Shown: piece after piece, positions 10,506 to 18,788 of the stretch
Position numbering within the stretch: position 1 is the stretch's first letter
How the letters are laid out: every line of letters begins with the position of its first letter
Origin: Radicibacter daui
GTDB lineage: Bacteria > Pseudomonadota > Alphaproteobacteria > Radicibacterales > Radicibacteraceae
Assembly: GCA_030657355.1 (NCBI GenBank)
Contig: CP131056.1
Location: 2,314,501-2,378,500, forward strand
Reading direction: 5' to 3'
Length of the DNA stretch: 64,000 bases
The notes under the pieces: model-generated
The model's database searches: none
Told to the model about the DNA's origin: nothing
The model's input: the letters and a program-made list of their open reading frames with translations, nothing else
Made by a program: the position numbers and the translations under genes

Positions 10506-10560
10506 AAAAAACCCCGCCTCCGTTTCGAGTTCTGCCGGTAAGGCGGTTCTCCAGAAACGG
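10506..10560 (-). promoter_or_regulatory. Leader attenuator: terminator with a competing antiterminator stem
   Basis: Read on the minus strand, CCGCCT (10546-10541) pairs with AGGCGG (10519-10514) and is followed by TTTTTT (10511-10506), an intrinsic terminator. A second pair, CCGTTTC (10560-10554) with GAAACGG (10526-10520), has its 3' arm directly beside the terminator's 3' arm and encloses its 5' arm, so the two stems cannot nest and should exclude each other. Such an arrangement suits control by the ANTAR protein encoded downstream. I could not find the paired A1-G4 hexaloop hairpins of classical ANTAR targets. The terminator could also simply end transcripts of the hydrolase gene at 10729. 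Confidence 0.65.
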
Positions 10561-10611
10561 AACGACGGGGCGCAATTGCCGCCCGGCGATCAAGGCCGGT
10601 ATTTGACCGTA

Positions 10612-10639
10612 ACGTTAAGGGCCATGACGGTGCTGTCAA
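10612..10639 (-). promoter_or_regulatory. Candidate sigma70 promoter of the ami/dpp operon
   Basis: On the minus strand, TTGACA (10639-10634) is followed after 16 bases by TAACGT (10617-10612). Transcription would start near 10605, giving a leader of about 157 bases before the GTG of the AmiC-like gene, with the attenuator inside it. The -35 is perfect, the -10 weak. Confidence 0.55.
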
Positions 10640-10728
10640 GGCCGAATTTGCTCAAGTGATAGGCTCTTCGATCTCGCGACCTTATTTGCCTAAATTTTAA
10701 GCAGCAGTTACAAGGCAGCCATGAATGG

Positions 10729-11436
10729 TTACAGCTGCATGAGGCCCAGTAATTCCTCATGCGACATCACATGGCAATAGATCATGTTGATGATCTCCAG
10801 TTCGCGTACATGAATTTCGTCAGAAGCCGCCGCACAGCAATCATCGAGAACCACCACCTCGAAGCTCTCATCGGCAAGGCTGCGCACGGTGGAGGAGATG
10901 CACTGGTCGGTAAAAATGCCGGCCACCACCACGGTGCGGATGCCCATGTTGGCGAGCATGAGGCGCAGATTGGTGCCGGTCAGCGCGCTGTCGGTGGTTT
11001 TGGTGACGACGATCTCGTCCCCCTGCGGGGCAAGGGCGGGCACGATCTGCGACGGGTCTTCCAGATGCGGCAGCAGAAGGTAATTGAAGCCCGGCTTTTT
11101 CTGGCTGAGCGAGCGGTCCCGCCCGTCCCTGGTCACACAGGCGATGCGGGCGAACATCCGCTCAATGCCGGCAGTGCGGAATTTTGCCAGCACGGTTGCG
11201 ATGTTGGGGATGACGGCGGCGTGCATGCGCTCATGAAACGGTGTCCAGGCATCGAAATGCGCCCTCTCCGCCTCTGTCGCCAGTGACCCCCGCTCGGGGC
11301 GGGCGAGATAGGTGTTCTGCACATCGATGACCAGCAGGGCCGTGGTCTTCGGGTCGAGCGGCGGATCGTCCGGCTCCGGCGCGGTGGCGTAATAGAGCGA
11401 GCGATAGGCCTGCTTCCAGGGGATGGTGCGTTTCAT
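10729..11436 (-). CDS. Isochorismatase-family cysteine hydrolase
   Basis: A 235-residue alpha/beta hydrolase of the isochorismatase-like family, which includes nicotinamidase, N-carbamoylsarcosine amidase, biuret hydrolase and ureidoacrylate amidase. The catalytic triad is visible as Asp38 (LLVIDVQNTY), Lys146 (EIVVTKTTDSALT) and Cys179 (GIFTDQCISST), so an amidase or ureidase reaction is likely. ATG 11436 is chosen for a GGAAC nine bases upstream; a second ATG at 11445 is too close to it. The gene points the same way as the ami/dpp operon and ends about 90 bases before that operon's candidate promoter, so a shared pathway of amide nitrogen use is plausible. The substrate is unknown. Confidence 0.9.
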   Translation of the reverse strand: MKRTIPWKQAYRSLYYATAPEPDDPPLDPKTTALLVIDVQNTYLARPERGSLATEAERAHFDAWTPFHERMHAAVIPNIATVLAKFRTAGIERMFARIACVTRDGRDRSLSQKKPGFNYLLLPHLEDPSQIVPALAPQGDEIVVTKTTDSALTGTNLRLMLANMGIRTVVVAGIFTDQCISSTVRSLADESFEVVVLDDCCAAASDEIHVRELEIINMIYCHVMSHEELLGLMQL

Positions 11437-11585
11437 TGGCGGCATGTTCCGGTCGGTTGGAGCTTCAAGCTTGCGGCAGGTTAGCCACAGCGGCACGCCT
11501 TGCGCCAGAAGGCTGAATGCGCCGCATGGCGGGCATCAATTTTCAGTGCCAGAGTGCGCCGGTTATCCCGAGCCCGGAGGCCCTG

Positions 11586-12215
11586 ATGCCGCAACTGACT
11601 GTTCTTGCCGGTTTTTCCCTGGTCGCCCTGGGCATGGTGCTGACCCCCGGCCCGAACATGGTCTATCTGATTTCGCGATCACTCTGCCAGGGGCGAACTG
11701 CCGGGCTCATCTCGCTCGGCGGTGTGGCGCTCGGGTTTTTCTTCTATGTCGCCTGCGCTTCTCTGGGCATTACCGCGCTGGTCTTTGCAGTGCCGGTTGC
11801 CTATGACGCGCTCAAGATCGCCGGCGCGCTCTACCTGCTCTACCTCGCCTGGAATGCCGTTAAGCCAGGTGGTCGTTCACCCTTCGAGGTGCGGCAGTTG
11901 AAGCCGGACAGCCCGCGCAAACTCTTCCTCATGGGGCTCACCACCAACCTGCTGAACCCCAAGGCGGCGGTGCTTTATCTCTCGCTGCTGCCACAGTTCG
12001 TCGATCCGGCGCAGGGCAGCGTGCTTGGTCAGTCGCTGATCCTCGGCTGCACGCAGATTTGCATCAGCATGACGGTCAACAGCCTCATCATCGTGACCGC
12101 CGGCGCCATTGCCAGCTTCCTTGCCACCCGCCCGACCTGGATGCGTATCCAGCGCTGGGTAATGGGCACCATGCTGGCGGGCCTTGCCGTGCGCATGGCG
12201 GCAGCGCCGCGCTGA
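11586..12215 (+). CDS. LysE/RhtB-family amino-acid exporter
   Basis: A 209-residue inner-membrane protein of the LysE/RhtB family, which exports amino acids such as lysine, threonine or homoserine lactone. The signature TPGPNMVYLISRSLCQG is at about residues 19-35, followed by hydrophobic segments and the conserved LTTNLLNPKAAVLYLSLLPQF region at about 118-138. ATG 11586 is preceded by GGAGG, and longer in-frame starts are not needed. It is divergent from the hydrolase gene and ends at a strong bidirectional terminator. The exported amino acid cannot be told from sequence. Confidence 0.92.
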   Translation: MPQLTVLAGFSLVALGMVLTPGPNMVYLISRSLCQGRTAGLISLGGVALGFFFYVACASLGITALVFAVPVAYDALKIAGALYLLYLAWNAVKPGGRSPFEVRQLKPDSPRKLFLMGLTTNLLNPKAAVLYLSLLPQFVDPAQGSVLGQSLILGCTQICISMTVNSLIIVTAGAIASFLATRPTWMRIQRWVMGTMLAGLAVRMAAAPR

Positions 12216-12243
12216 AGCGTCCCTGAAACGGACCCGAAACAGC

Positions 12244-12284
12244 AAAAAGGGGCAGAGACGCCGCAACGTCCCTGCCCCTTTTTT
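12244..12284. terminator. Strong bidirectional terminator
   Basis: AAAAAGGGGCAG (12244-12255) pairs with CTGCCCCTTTTT (12272-12283), extended inside by a partial GACG/CGTC pairing around a short loop. A/T tracts on both sides serve both the exporter gene (+) and the chemoreceptor gene (-). Confidence 0.9.
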
Positions 12285-12297
12285 ACTGCCGGCTTGC

Positions 12298-14358
12298 TCA
12301 GATGGCGTTGATGCCGCTGAGGAAGCTCGAAACGTGATCCTTGAGTTCTTCCGCGCGACTTCCCACCGCATCGGAGGCGTGGCGCACCTGTTCGGCGACC
12401 CGGGCGGTATTGTCGACCGAGGCGCCGATACGCTCGACATCGCTGACAGCGCGGGCTGAGTCCGCCGCGGCCTGCCGCACTGTCTGCGAGATGCCTTGAG
12501 TAACGGCGGACTGTTCTTCAACAGCCGCCGAAATGGCCTGCACGATTTCGCCGATATTGCTCATCGTGCTGTTGATGCTGGTGATCGCCGACACCGTCGA
12601 TCCGGTAGAGTTCTGCACGCTGGTGACGTGATTGGAAATTTCCTCCGTCGCCTGCGCCGTCTGGCCCGCGAGGTTCTTCACTTCCTGGGCGACGATGGCA
12701 AAGCCTTTACCGGCTTCACCGGCGCGGGCGGCCTCGATGGTGGCGTTGAGCGCCAGCAGGTTGGTCTGCTCGGCGATGTCGCGGATAAGGGTGACCACCT
12801 GTCCGATATGCTGGGCGACGGTTGCCAGTTCGTCGACCGCCTTGCGTGCCTCTTCGCTGTGGTGCGCGGCCAGAGAGACGACGTTTTTGGCCTGGGTGGT
12901 CTGGCTGCTGATTTCAGTGATGGAGGAGCTGAGCTCATCCGTTGCACCGGCCACGCTCTCAACCTTCGTCGAGGCTTCGCCGGATGAATGGGTGACGGAG
13001 CGTTTGTCGGCATCCGTGCTCTGGACAATGCCGCTCAGCGTGGCCGCAGTGTCGTTCATCTGCCGGGAAGCATCTTCAATACCGGTGATGACGGCACCAA
13101 TGCCGGTTTCAAATTGGATAACGCGGTCCCGCAGCGCCTGCGCCCGCAAGGTCTGGTTGTCGGCTTCCTGCTGGCGTTCCTCCTCCAGCCGGTGCCGTTC
13201 GGCGGCGTTGTCGCGGAAAATCCGCAGAGTATTGGCAATCGCGCCAAGCTCATGCCGGCGCGGCAGGCTGGACATGACGACCTGCGTATCGCCGGCGGCA
13301 AGCCGGGTAATGGCGGCGCGCACCTCCCCCAGCGGGCGCACGACGGCAACGATCATTGCCAGCACGAACACCAGCACGAGGACAATCACGCCGCCCATGA
13401 TGGCAAGGATGTGCGTGCCGGTGGCGTTCCGGGTTTCGCTGAGGCTCGTCGCCGCTGTATCGGCAAGCTGCCGCAGTTCGCTGCGCATGTCTGCCAGCTG
13501 CTGCATCAGTGTGCCGGACTGCTGCTGGGCATCGGCCAGCAGCGTCTGGATATTCTGGCCGGCACTTGCCCATTCCTTAAGGGCGTCTTCGTAGCCGTCG
13601 ATGGTCTGGTGCAGCTTTTCCTTGAGCCCGGCGTCAGGGCTCTCGGCCTGGTCGATGGTGCGCCGGATGGCCTCGAACCGCGCATGCAGCGTGTCGACGG
13701 CCTGGCTGTTGGCAAAGTCCCGGGTGAGGATCAACTGGTTCACTTCGGAATCGATCTTCGGCATCTGTCCCATGAGGCGCGTCGAACCCATGGCATCACC
13801 CGCCTCGCGCAGGGCATCTGCGGCGGCACGAAAGTCCTTGCTTGCCGTCGCCATGCGGGCAGGCAGCGAGGCGCCATCGGCGCTCTGATCAGCCGGCGCC
13901 AGCTTGACGGCCAGCAGATCGAGCGAACCGAAACTCTCCTTGAGGGCGGCTGCCGTTGCCTGCGCCTTCTGCGCGCTGTTGCTGATCCCGGTGCCTAGGT
14001 TGCCGGTTTTGAGTGCGGCCAGATATTGATCGACCTGCTCCAGCGCGGTCAGTACCGCCTGCCGGCTGTCGGCCGCGCCGTCGACGGCATGGCGTGTCAA
14101 CTGGTCGAGCAGCGAACGTGCCGCGATGTCGATGTCATAGGCCTCGGAAACGGCCTGGTTGAAATGCTGGTTGCGCTCAAAAGCCCGGGAAACATCACTG
14201 TCGCCCTTGAGCCAGCTGACGCCGATGGCGCCGATACCGACGAACATCACCACGCTGAAGGAAATGATGTAGGCGCGGATCGAGGCGATGTCGGAGAGGG
14301 TCTTCTTTCGCCGCGCGGTTGTTCCCGCCGGGGGCGGCGCGGACTGGGCGATATCCAT
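12298..14358 (-). CDS. Methyl-accepting chemotaxis protein
   Basis: A 686-residue inner-membrane chemoreceptor. Membrane helix 1 is at about residues 30-50. A long all-helical periplasmic sensor region of about 260 residues follows, resembling the helical bimodular type. Helix 2 ([20 protein letters not shown]) is near residue 320, then a HAMP domain ([18 protein letters not shown]) and the cytoplasmic signalling domain. Its invariant hairpin tip [20 protein letters not shown] binds CheA/CheW. No C-terminal CheR-tethering pentapeptide is seen. A strong AAGGAGG precedes ATG 14358. No chemotaxis kinase genes are in the window, so it feeds a system encoded elsewhere. The ligand is unknown. Confidence 0.94.
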   Translation of the reverse strand: MDIAQSAPPPAGTTARRKKTLSDIASIRAYIISFSVVMFVGIGAIGVSWLKGDSDVSRAFERNQHFNQAVSEAYDIDIAARSLLDQLTRHAVDGAADSRQAVLTALEQVDQYLAALKTGNLGTGISNSAQKAQATAAALKESFGSLDLLAVKLAPADQSADGASLPARMATASKDFRAAADALREAGDAMGSTRLMGQMPKIDSEVNQLILTRDFANSQAVDTLHARFEAIRRTIDQAESPDAGLKEKLHQTIDGYEDALKEWASAGQNIQTLLADAQQQSGTLMQQLADMRSELRQLADTAATSLSETRNATGTHILAIMGGVIVLVLVFVLAMIVAVVRPLGEVRAAITRLAAGDTQVVMSSLPRRHELGAIANTLRIFRDNAAERHRLEEERQQEADNQTLRAQALRDRVIQFETGIGAVITGIEDASRQMNDTAATLSGIVQSTDADKRSVTHSSGEASTKVESVAGATDELSSSITEISSQTTQAKNVVSLAAHHSEEARKAVDELATVAQHIGQVVTLIRDIAEQTNLLALNATIEAARAGEAGKGFAIVAQEVKNLAGQTAQATEEISNHVTSVQNSTGSTVSAITSINSTMSNIGEIVQAISAAVEEQSAVTQGISQTVRQAAADSARAVSDVERIGASVDNTARVAEQVRHASDAVGSRAEELKDHVSSFLSGINAI

Positions 14359-14989
14359 GGCTCTAAACCTCCTTGGCGACCGGAGGGTGACCGGCTGGCA
14401 TAAGCGCCAGAAGAGCCGGCGTCCTTCCCGGGCGTACTTGCTGCTGCGAACTGCCGGAAACGGCCCGGGGCTTCAAACGGCACTACGAACATGCTGTCCG
14501 GTATTGATGATCGAGCGGTCTGTATCGCTCAATCCGGACGACGTTCCGGTGACCTCTGGAGCTGTTTTCGGGCTGGCGTCGGTATTCAGAACTTCCGGAG
14601 CAGAAGCTGTCGCGGAGGAGCGGTGCTGGTGCGGTCCATGGGCTTGTCCTTCCCTGAGTGAGGTCTGCGGCAAGATGTGCAGTTTTCTGCCATCCATGCT
14701 CATCTTCTGGCCTTGAGGCTCTGGTGGCGGAGCTTTTGTCCGCGCTCCGCTGGCGAAGGGTCTTGCCGGGCAAGTGCCGGCAGCCTCTCCCTACGCAATC
14801 GGATTGATTCTGGATCGCATGAGAATGCCGCTATGGCAAGTGATACGTTTCAAAACGAATATAAAATGAAACAAAAAAACCAAAAATGATAAATGCCCGA
14901 CGGACATCTGGAGGCATACCGGACCGGCCGGAGCCGCCGGGCGCCGGTTCATGAAGACCCGTGACTGTCGGAAGAGGCTGGAGGGGCGT
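14359..14989. other. 631-base stretch without a secure gene
   Basis: This gap lies between the SDR and chemoreceptor genes, both on the minus strand. It holds one weak minus-strand open frame (14473-14703, listed separately). An AT-rich tract at about 14845-14890 stands out from the GC-rich surroundings and contains CGTTTCAAAACG (14846-14857), an imperfect palindrome. Read on the minus strand the tract contains TATATT-like boxes and could be the promoter for the chemoreceptor transcript. I see no RNA gene in it. Confidence 0.5.
14473..14703 (-). CDS. Possible small hypothetical protein upstream of the chemoreceptor gene
   Basis: A 76-residue frame beginning ATG-AGC-ATG, with AAGG seven bases before the ATG. 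The predicted protein is polar, rich in Ser, Thr and His, and has no recognised domain, signal peptide or membrane helix. Its codon third positions are clearly less GC-rich than those of neighbouring genes. It lies downstream of an AT-rich possible promoter and 114 bases before the chemoreceptor gene, so it could be cotranscribed with it. It may equally be non-coding. Confidence 0.3.
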   Translation of the reverse strand: MSMDGRKLHILPQTSLREGQAHGPHQHRSSATASAPEVLNTDASPKTAPEVTGTSSGLSDTDRSIINTGQHVRSAV

Positions 14990-15736
14990 TCAGCGCCCGC
15001 CCGAAATATCGATGATCGCGCCGCTGGTATAGGACGCGGCATCGCTCAGAAGCCACAGGATTGCTTCGGCAATCTCCTCCGGCTTGCCGGGCCGGCCGAA
15101 CGGGGTGGTCACCCCAAGCCGGTGCGCGCGATCCGGCTGGCCGCCGCTGGCGTGGATATCGGTATCCGTAAGGCCGGGACGCAGTGAATTGACCCGCACG
15201 CCTTCCGGGCCGAGTTCCTTTGAAAGGCCGAGGGCCAGCGTATCCACGGCCGCCTTGGAGGCCGCATAGTCGACATACTCGAAGGGCGAACCGATCCGGG
15301 CGGCAATCGAGGAGACGAGGACGAGCGAGCCGCCCTTCCCGCCCCGGCTTCTGGCCATGCGGCGCGCGGCTTCGCGGGCTGTGAGAAACGCGCCGAGCGT
15401 GTTGACGGCAAACATGCGCTCAAGGCGGCTGGCGTCCATATCGACCAGCGCCTGCTTGTCGCCGACGATGCCGGCATTGGCCACGACGCCGTCAAGCGGG
15501 CCGAACGCGGCAGTAACGGCATCGAACATCGCGATCACATTGGCTTCCCGCGAGACATCGCCGGCAATCGCCACCGCCTTGCCGCCAGCGGCAACAACAT
15601 CTGCCACGGTCTTTTCGGCGGCTTCCCGGTTGCCGGCATAGTTGACGCCGACCGACCAGCCACGAGCGCCGGCCAGAAGGGCAACTGCGCGGCCGATACC
15701 CCGGCTGGCGCCGGTAACGAGGATGGTCTTGCTCAT
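14990..15736 (-). CDS. SDR-family NAD(P)-dependent oxidoreductase
   Basis: A 248-residue classical short-chain dehydrogenase. The cofactor motif TGASRGIG is at residues 8-15, the NAG motif at about 87-89, the catalytic Ser in SLVLVSSIAARIG, and the YxxxK pair in YVDYAASKAAVDTLA. RPGLTDTDIH follows as usual. Length and layout match FabG-like oxidoreductases. The Asn-Tyr segment after beta2 (VNYAGNREAAE) instead of an acidic residue suggests NADP(H). It stands alone between unrelated genes, so the alcohol or ketone substrate is unknown. Confidence 0.92.
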   Translation of the reverse strand: MSKTILVTGASRGIGRAVALLAGARGWSVGVNYAGNREAAEKTVADVVAAGGKAVAIAGDVSREANVIAMFDAVTAAFGPLDGVVANAGIVGDKQALVDMDASRLERMFAVNTLGAFLTAREAARRMARSRGGKGGSLVLVSSIAARIGSPFEYVDYAASKAAVDTLALGLSKELGPEGVRVNSLRPGLTDTDIHASGGQPDRAHRLGVTTPFGRPGKPEEIAEAILWLLSDAASYTSGAIIDISGGR

Positions 15737-15801
15737 GACAACAGGTCCCGAAAAACGGTCACGGGTGGAGAAAACAGGAGGCCAGACGGAAAGGCGCCAG
15801 C

Positions 15802-16419
15802 TTAGCTGCCGGTTTCCTTGGGCATCTGTTCCTTGAGGCGGGTGCGCAGGATAGCCACACGGTGCGGCGAGAGGCCAACGCGGCGGGCGATCTCACCGTC
15901 CGACAGGCGGCTGCGGACCGGGTCGTTCAGATATTCCACCGCCATTTCCTGCGGGTCCTGGCGGCGGTTAAGCATGGCATTGGTGTGGATAGCGCCGGAA
16001 AGGCGCTCGTTCAGAATCTTGATCGAGCGCTGGAAGCCGTCAGCCTCTTCCACCGCCTTGCTGTTCATTTCCTGGATCTTCTGGCGCAGCGCCCGCTCGG
16101 TGGCGGCGGCTTGCTCGCGTACCAGCTTCAATTCCTGTGTACGGCGCTCCAGAGCGGCTTCCAGAAAGCGGACCCGGGAGGCCAGAGAGTCAGCTGGCCC
16201 TTGCGGAAACGGGCTGCGGGCCGGTTTGGCGGCTTCCGCGCGCGCAGTGGCCTCTTCAACCGTCGTGGTGTCGACCGGCTGTTCTGGCACGATATCGAGC
16301 AGGCTGAGCCCTTCGCCCGCCAGCAGGCGTCGCGCCACGCGCAGCGCCGTCAGCGCCTCTTCCTGTTCGGAGGAGTCGACGAGTGCCAGGATTTTTTCCA
16401 GCTTCTCGCGGTTTTTCAT
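15802..16419 (-). CDS. DUF2786-like protein with coiled coil and C-terminal helix-turn-helix
   Basis: A 205-residue protein of unknown function. The first 45 residues (EKILALVDSSEQEEALTALR, then RRLLAGEGLSLLDI) resemble the DUF2786 domain. A Pro/Ala-rich stretch follows, then a coiled coil at about residues 80-125 (LASRVRFLEAALERRTQELK), and a C-terminal LSDGEIARRVGLSPHRVAIL segment that looks like a helix-turn-helix. DNA binding is therefore possible. ATG 16419 has AGGA upstream. It sits between the SDR gene and a small unknown gene on the same strand, with 51 bases between. Confidence 0.7.
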   Translation of the reverse strand: MKNREKLEKILALVDSSEQEEALTALRVARRLLAGEGLSLLDIVPEQPVDTTTVEEATARAEAAKPARSPFPQGPADSLASRVRFLEAALERRTQELKLVREQAAATERALRQKIQEMNSKAVEEADGFQRSIKILNERLSGAIHTNAMLNRRQDPQEMAVEYLNDPVRSRLSDGEIARRVGLSPHRVAILRTRLKEQMPKETGS

Positions 16420-16470
16420 GCGTCCTGTCCTGCCCCTATTCCCGCTTGCCGGGAATAGCCCCTTATAATG

Positions 16471-16689
16471 TCAGCGTTTATAGGGGTTCTCCAGCCCGGA
16501 GACGAGCGCTATCAAAGTCTTGCGGATCTGTGTCTCTTCAACACCCATCAGCAACGCGTCTTCCAGGGCATCCTGCGCGGCATCGGCAAGCTCGCTGAGC
16601 GCCTCGTTCAGCACACGGATCTTCTCTTTGCAGGAGAGCACTTTTCCGTCGGCGTCATGCCACACAGGCAGTTCAGTCCGGGCAGTCAT
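16471..16689 (-). CDS. Small conserved-looking hypothetical protein
   Basis: A 72-residue protein, largely helical and acidic (RVLNEALSELADAAQDALED, then ALLMGVEETQIRKTLIALVSG). Its single Cys is in LSCKEKI, and it ends NPYKR. I do not recognise a named family. ATG 16689 has AAGG upstream and lies inside the end of the LysR gene (17-base overlap), so it is probably translated from the same message. The gene for the DUF2786-like protein follows 51 bases later. Confidence 0.6.
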   Translation of the reverse strand: MTARTELPVWHDADGKVLSCKEKIRVLNEALSELADAAQDALEDALLMGVEETQIRKTLIALVSGLENPYKR

Positions 16690-17596
16690 CCAGCACCTTT
16701 TCCCAGGCCGGCTTCGGCCCGATGGAGAGCTTGAGAAAATCAACCAGCGCCCTGACCTTGGGCGAGAGGTGGCGGCTGTGGGGATAGACGGCATAGATGC
16801 CGACCTCATCCTCCAGCACCGTCGATAATATCACCTTGAGCTGGCCGGTTCTCAAAAGCTCGTCACACACGAAGGTGGGCACCACGGCGATGCCATGACC
16901 CGCCATGGCAAGGCGGCACATCACCTCGCCGTCATTGGTGTGCACACGCCCGGAAATGCGGATGGTCTTTGGCCCCTCCGCGCCATTGAGGCGCCAGACA
17001 TCACCGCCATCGGTGGCGGTATAGACGATACACTCATGGGTCGAGAGTTCGGCCAGTGTCTGCGGTTCGCCGCGCTCGGCCAGATAGGCCGGGCTGGCAA
17101 TAGCAATGCGGCGGGCGCTGGCAAGGCGCGCGGCGATCAGCGAGCTGTCGCGCAGATGGCCGACACGGATGGCCAGATCATAACCTTCATCGACCAGATC
17201 GACGAACCGGTCATTGAGGCTGACATCGAGCGAGATGTCAGGATAGGTGCGCATGAACTCGCCCAGAATGGGGGCAAGATGGATGCGACCGAGGGAAGTG
17301 GGCGCACTGATGCGCAGCGTGCCGCGCGGGGCCGTTTGCAGGTTGGTGACGGCGGCTTCCGCTTCTTCGACATCCGCCAGGATTCTCTTGCACCGCTCGT
17401 AGAAAGCCTGTCCGACCTCGGTCGGGCTCAGGCGCCGTGTGGTGCGGTTGAGAAGCCGGGCTCCCAGCCGGTTTTCAAGATCGTTGATGCGGCGGCTCAC
17501 CACCGACTTGGAGAGGCCGAGTTCGCTGGCGGCATTGGTAAAGCCACCGGTTTCCACCACGCGAATGAAGGTCTCTAAATCCTGGAAACGATCCAT
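16673..17596 (-). CDS. LysR-family transcriptional regulator
   Basis: A 307-residue LysR-type regulator. The N-terminal winged helix-turn-helix (about residues 5-62: FIRVVETGGFTNAASELGLS, RLGARLLNRTTRRLSPTEVG) is followed by a LysR effector domain in two lobes with the conserved GRIHLAPILGEFMRTYPDI and DEGYDLAIRVG blocks. This form belongs to the CrgA/DsdC-like group common in proteobacteria. It is divergent from a lipoprotein gene; the 131-base gap between them holds an AT-rich palindrome. Its own 3' end overlaps a small unknown gene. The effector is unknown. Confidence 0.93.
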   Translation of the reverse strand: MDRFQDLETFIRVVETGGFTNAASELGLSKSVVSRRINDLENRLGARLLNRTTRRLSPTEVGQAFYERCKRILADVEEAEAAVTNLQTAPRGTLRISAPTSLGRIHLAPILGEFMRTYPDISLDVSLNDRFVDLVDEGYDLAIRVGHLRDSSLIAARLASARRIAIASPAYLAERGEPQTLAELSTHECIVYTATDGGDVWRLNGAEGPKTIRISGRVHTNDGEVMCRLAMAGHGIAVVPTFVCDELLRTGQLKVILSTVLEDEVGIYAVYPHSRHLSPKVRALVDFLKLSIGPKPAWEKVLDDCPD

Positions 17597-17634
17597 GCCC
17601 CTGCCCGATCGAAGGTCTGATCCGAAGTATCATC

Positions 17635-17650
17635 AATTTTATTTAAAATT
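17635..17650. promoter_or_regulatory. AT-rich palindrome between the LysR gene and the lipoprotein gene
   Basis: AATTTTATTTAAAATT is nearly a perfect inverted repeat and stands in a GC-rich region. It lies 39 bases before the LysR start and 78 bases before the lipoprotein start. It could be the binding site of the LysR protein or the shared promoter area. Confidence 0.4.
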
Positions 17651-17727
17651 TTATCTATGACGGTTCTTATGAAAAGGCTATTGTGTCCAGTGCGGTCAGG
17701 TAGGCCGTCTCCAGCAAGGATGTCACC

Positions 17728-18129
17728 ATGAAGGTGCCCCGCGATACCCTCTTCGCATCCGGCGTGCCGAAACGCGCGCTCCGGCAATCCATTCTCTGTG
17801 CCGGCCTTGGTACCGTATCGCTGCTGCTGAGCGCGTGCGGACCTGACGTTGCCTTTTATACCGGCGTTGCCTCCATCGCCTCCTTCGGCGAGACCGGCAA
17901 GGGCCTGGTGGATCATGCCGTTTCCTACCAGACCGGCCAGGATTGCAGCCTCGTTCATGTCGACGAACGGCGCGACTACTGCATTGACCACAATGCCGAA
18001 GATCAGCTGGCGCTGACCCCGCCCCCTTCCTACTGCTACCGGACGCTGGGATCGGTCGAGTGCTTCACACGGCCCGACACGCGCCGCGATACGCCGGCCC
18101 TGGGCTCGGGTGCGCTGGCGGCGCGCTGA
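17728..18129 (+). CDS. Small putative lipoprotein
   Basis: A 133-residue exported protein. After a basic N-terminus and hydrophobic stretch, LLLSAC at about residues 32-37 forms a lipobox, so lipid attachment at Cys37 and an envelope location are likely. The mature part holds four further cysteines (DCSLVH, DYCID, YCYRT, ECFTR), which suggests two disulfides. The product has no recognised domain. ATG 17728 has an AAGGATG just upstream. It is divergent from the LysR gene and may be its target. Function unknown. Confidence 0.72.
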   Translation: MKVPRDTLFASGVPKRALRQSILCAGLGTVSLLLSACGPDVAFYTGVASIASFGETGKGLVDHAVSYQTGQDCSLVHVDERRDYCIDHNAEDQLALTPPPSYCYRTLGSVECFTRPDTRRDTPALGSGALAAR

Positions 18130-18176
18130 AGGCTGCCTGTTACCGCAGGAGGACGCCGGCTGCGCCGGCTTGAGCC

Positions 18177-18620
18177 TCACGAGGATTTTTTGGTGGCCTT
18201 GAAGGCACCGGCGATGATTTTGAGAGAACTCTTGTGATCGGTGCCCGCCGGCGTGCGGGCTTCCTGTTCGGTCCGCCGCATCTCGACGGCATCGCGCACC
18301 GTTTCGGGTGCCTTTTCTGCCTGCGCAGGCGCAGGCGCTGCCCCGGCTTCGGGTGTGGCGGCCATGCGGGCGAGGATCTTGTCGAGCGCATCGCCCGTCA
18401 GCTTCTTGGGGGCTGCCGCGGCCTTGGCGGGCAGCACCTTGCCGCCGCCGCAGCGCTGGATGGCATGGGCGATGATTCCACTCATGAACGGGCCGCTGAG
18501 GCCGCGCAGCAGCCGGTCGTCGTCATTGATGAGCTGGGCGAGGATACGGTGCGCCTGGGTGGCATTGCCGCCGGCGGCCGCAAGTACCTGCTTTACCTTC
18601 GTGGTTGCATAGGCATCCAT
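18177..18620 (-). CDS. Hypothetical protein with helical N-terminal domain and Ala/Pro-rich tail
   Basis: A 147-residue protein I cannot assign. Residues 1-60 (KVKQVLAAAGGNATQAHRIL, LINDDDRLLRGLSGPFMSGI) look like a small helical domain with an NATQAHRIL segment that resembles a DNA-binding or regulator helix. The rest is low-complexity Ala/Pro/Lys, ending in lysines and serines. No signal peptide. ATG 18620 opens the frame. It is convergent with the lipoprotein gene and divergent from the DsbA-family gene. Confidence 0.6.
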   Translation of the reverse strand: MDAYATTKVKQVLAAAGGNATQAHRILAQLINDDDRLLRGLSGPFMSGIIAHAIQRCGGGKVLPAKAAAAPKKLTGDALDKILARMAATPEAGAAPAPAQAEKAPETVRDAVEMRRTEQEARTPAGTDHKSSLKIIAGAFKATKKSS

Positions 18621-18788
18621 GAACGGGCTCCTTTTATCCTCACCCGCCAGCCAAGGGGCTGTTGCCCTTAGCGGCGTCGAGGTTCACAGTAACACCCTAA
18701 TGGCAAAGCGGAAATGGCCTTCGGACGTATGTTCCGGAGCGCTCCCTGCCCCTTGATCCAGGCCCCCTTTCTTCCCGGAACTTCGACC

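Noticed and set aside
10560-10605. GGGCG/CGCCC and CCGGC/GCCGG hairpins as classical ANTAR hexaloops
   Set aside because: Both have seven-base loops without the A1-G4 pattern, so I do not claim the standard ANTAR site.
10506-10610. A guanidine- or other known riboswitch in the ami leader
   Set aside because: I could not match the conserved cores of known riboswitch classes; a terminator with a competing stem explains what is seen.
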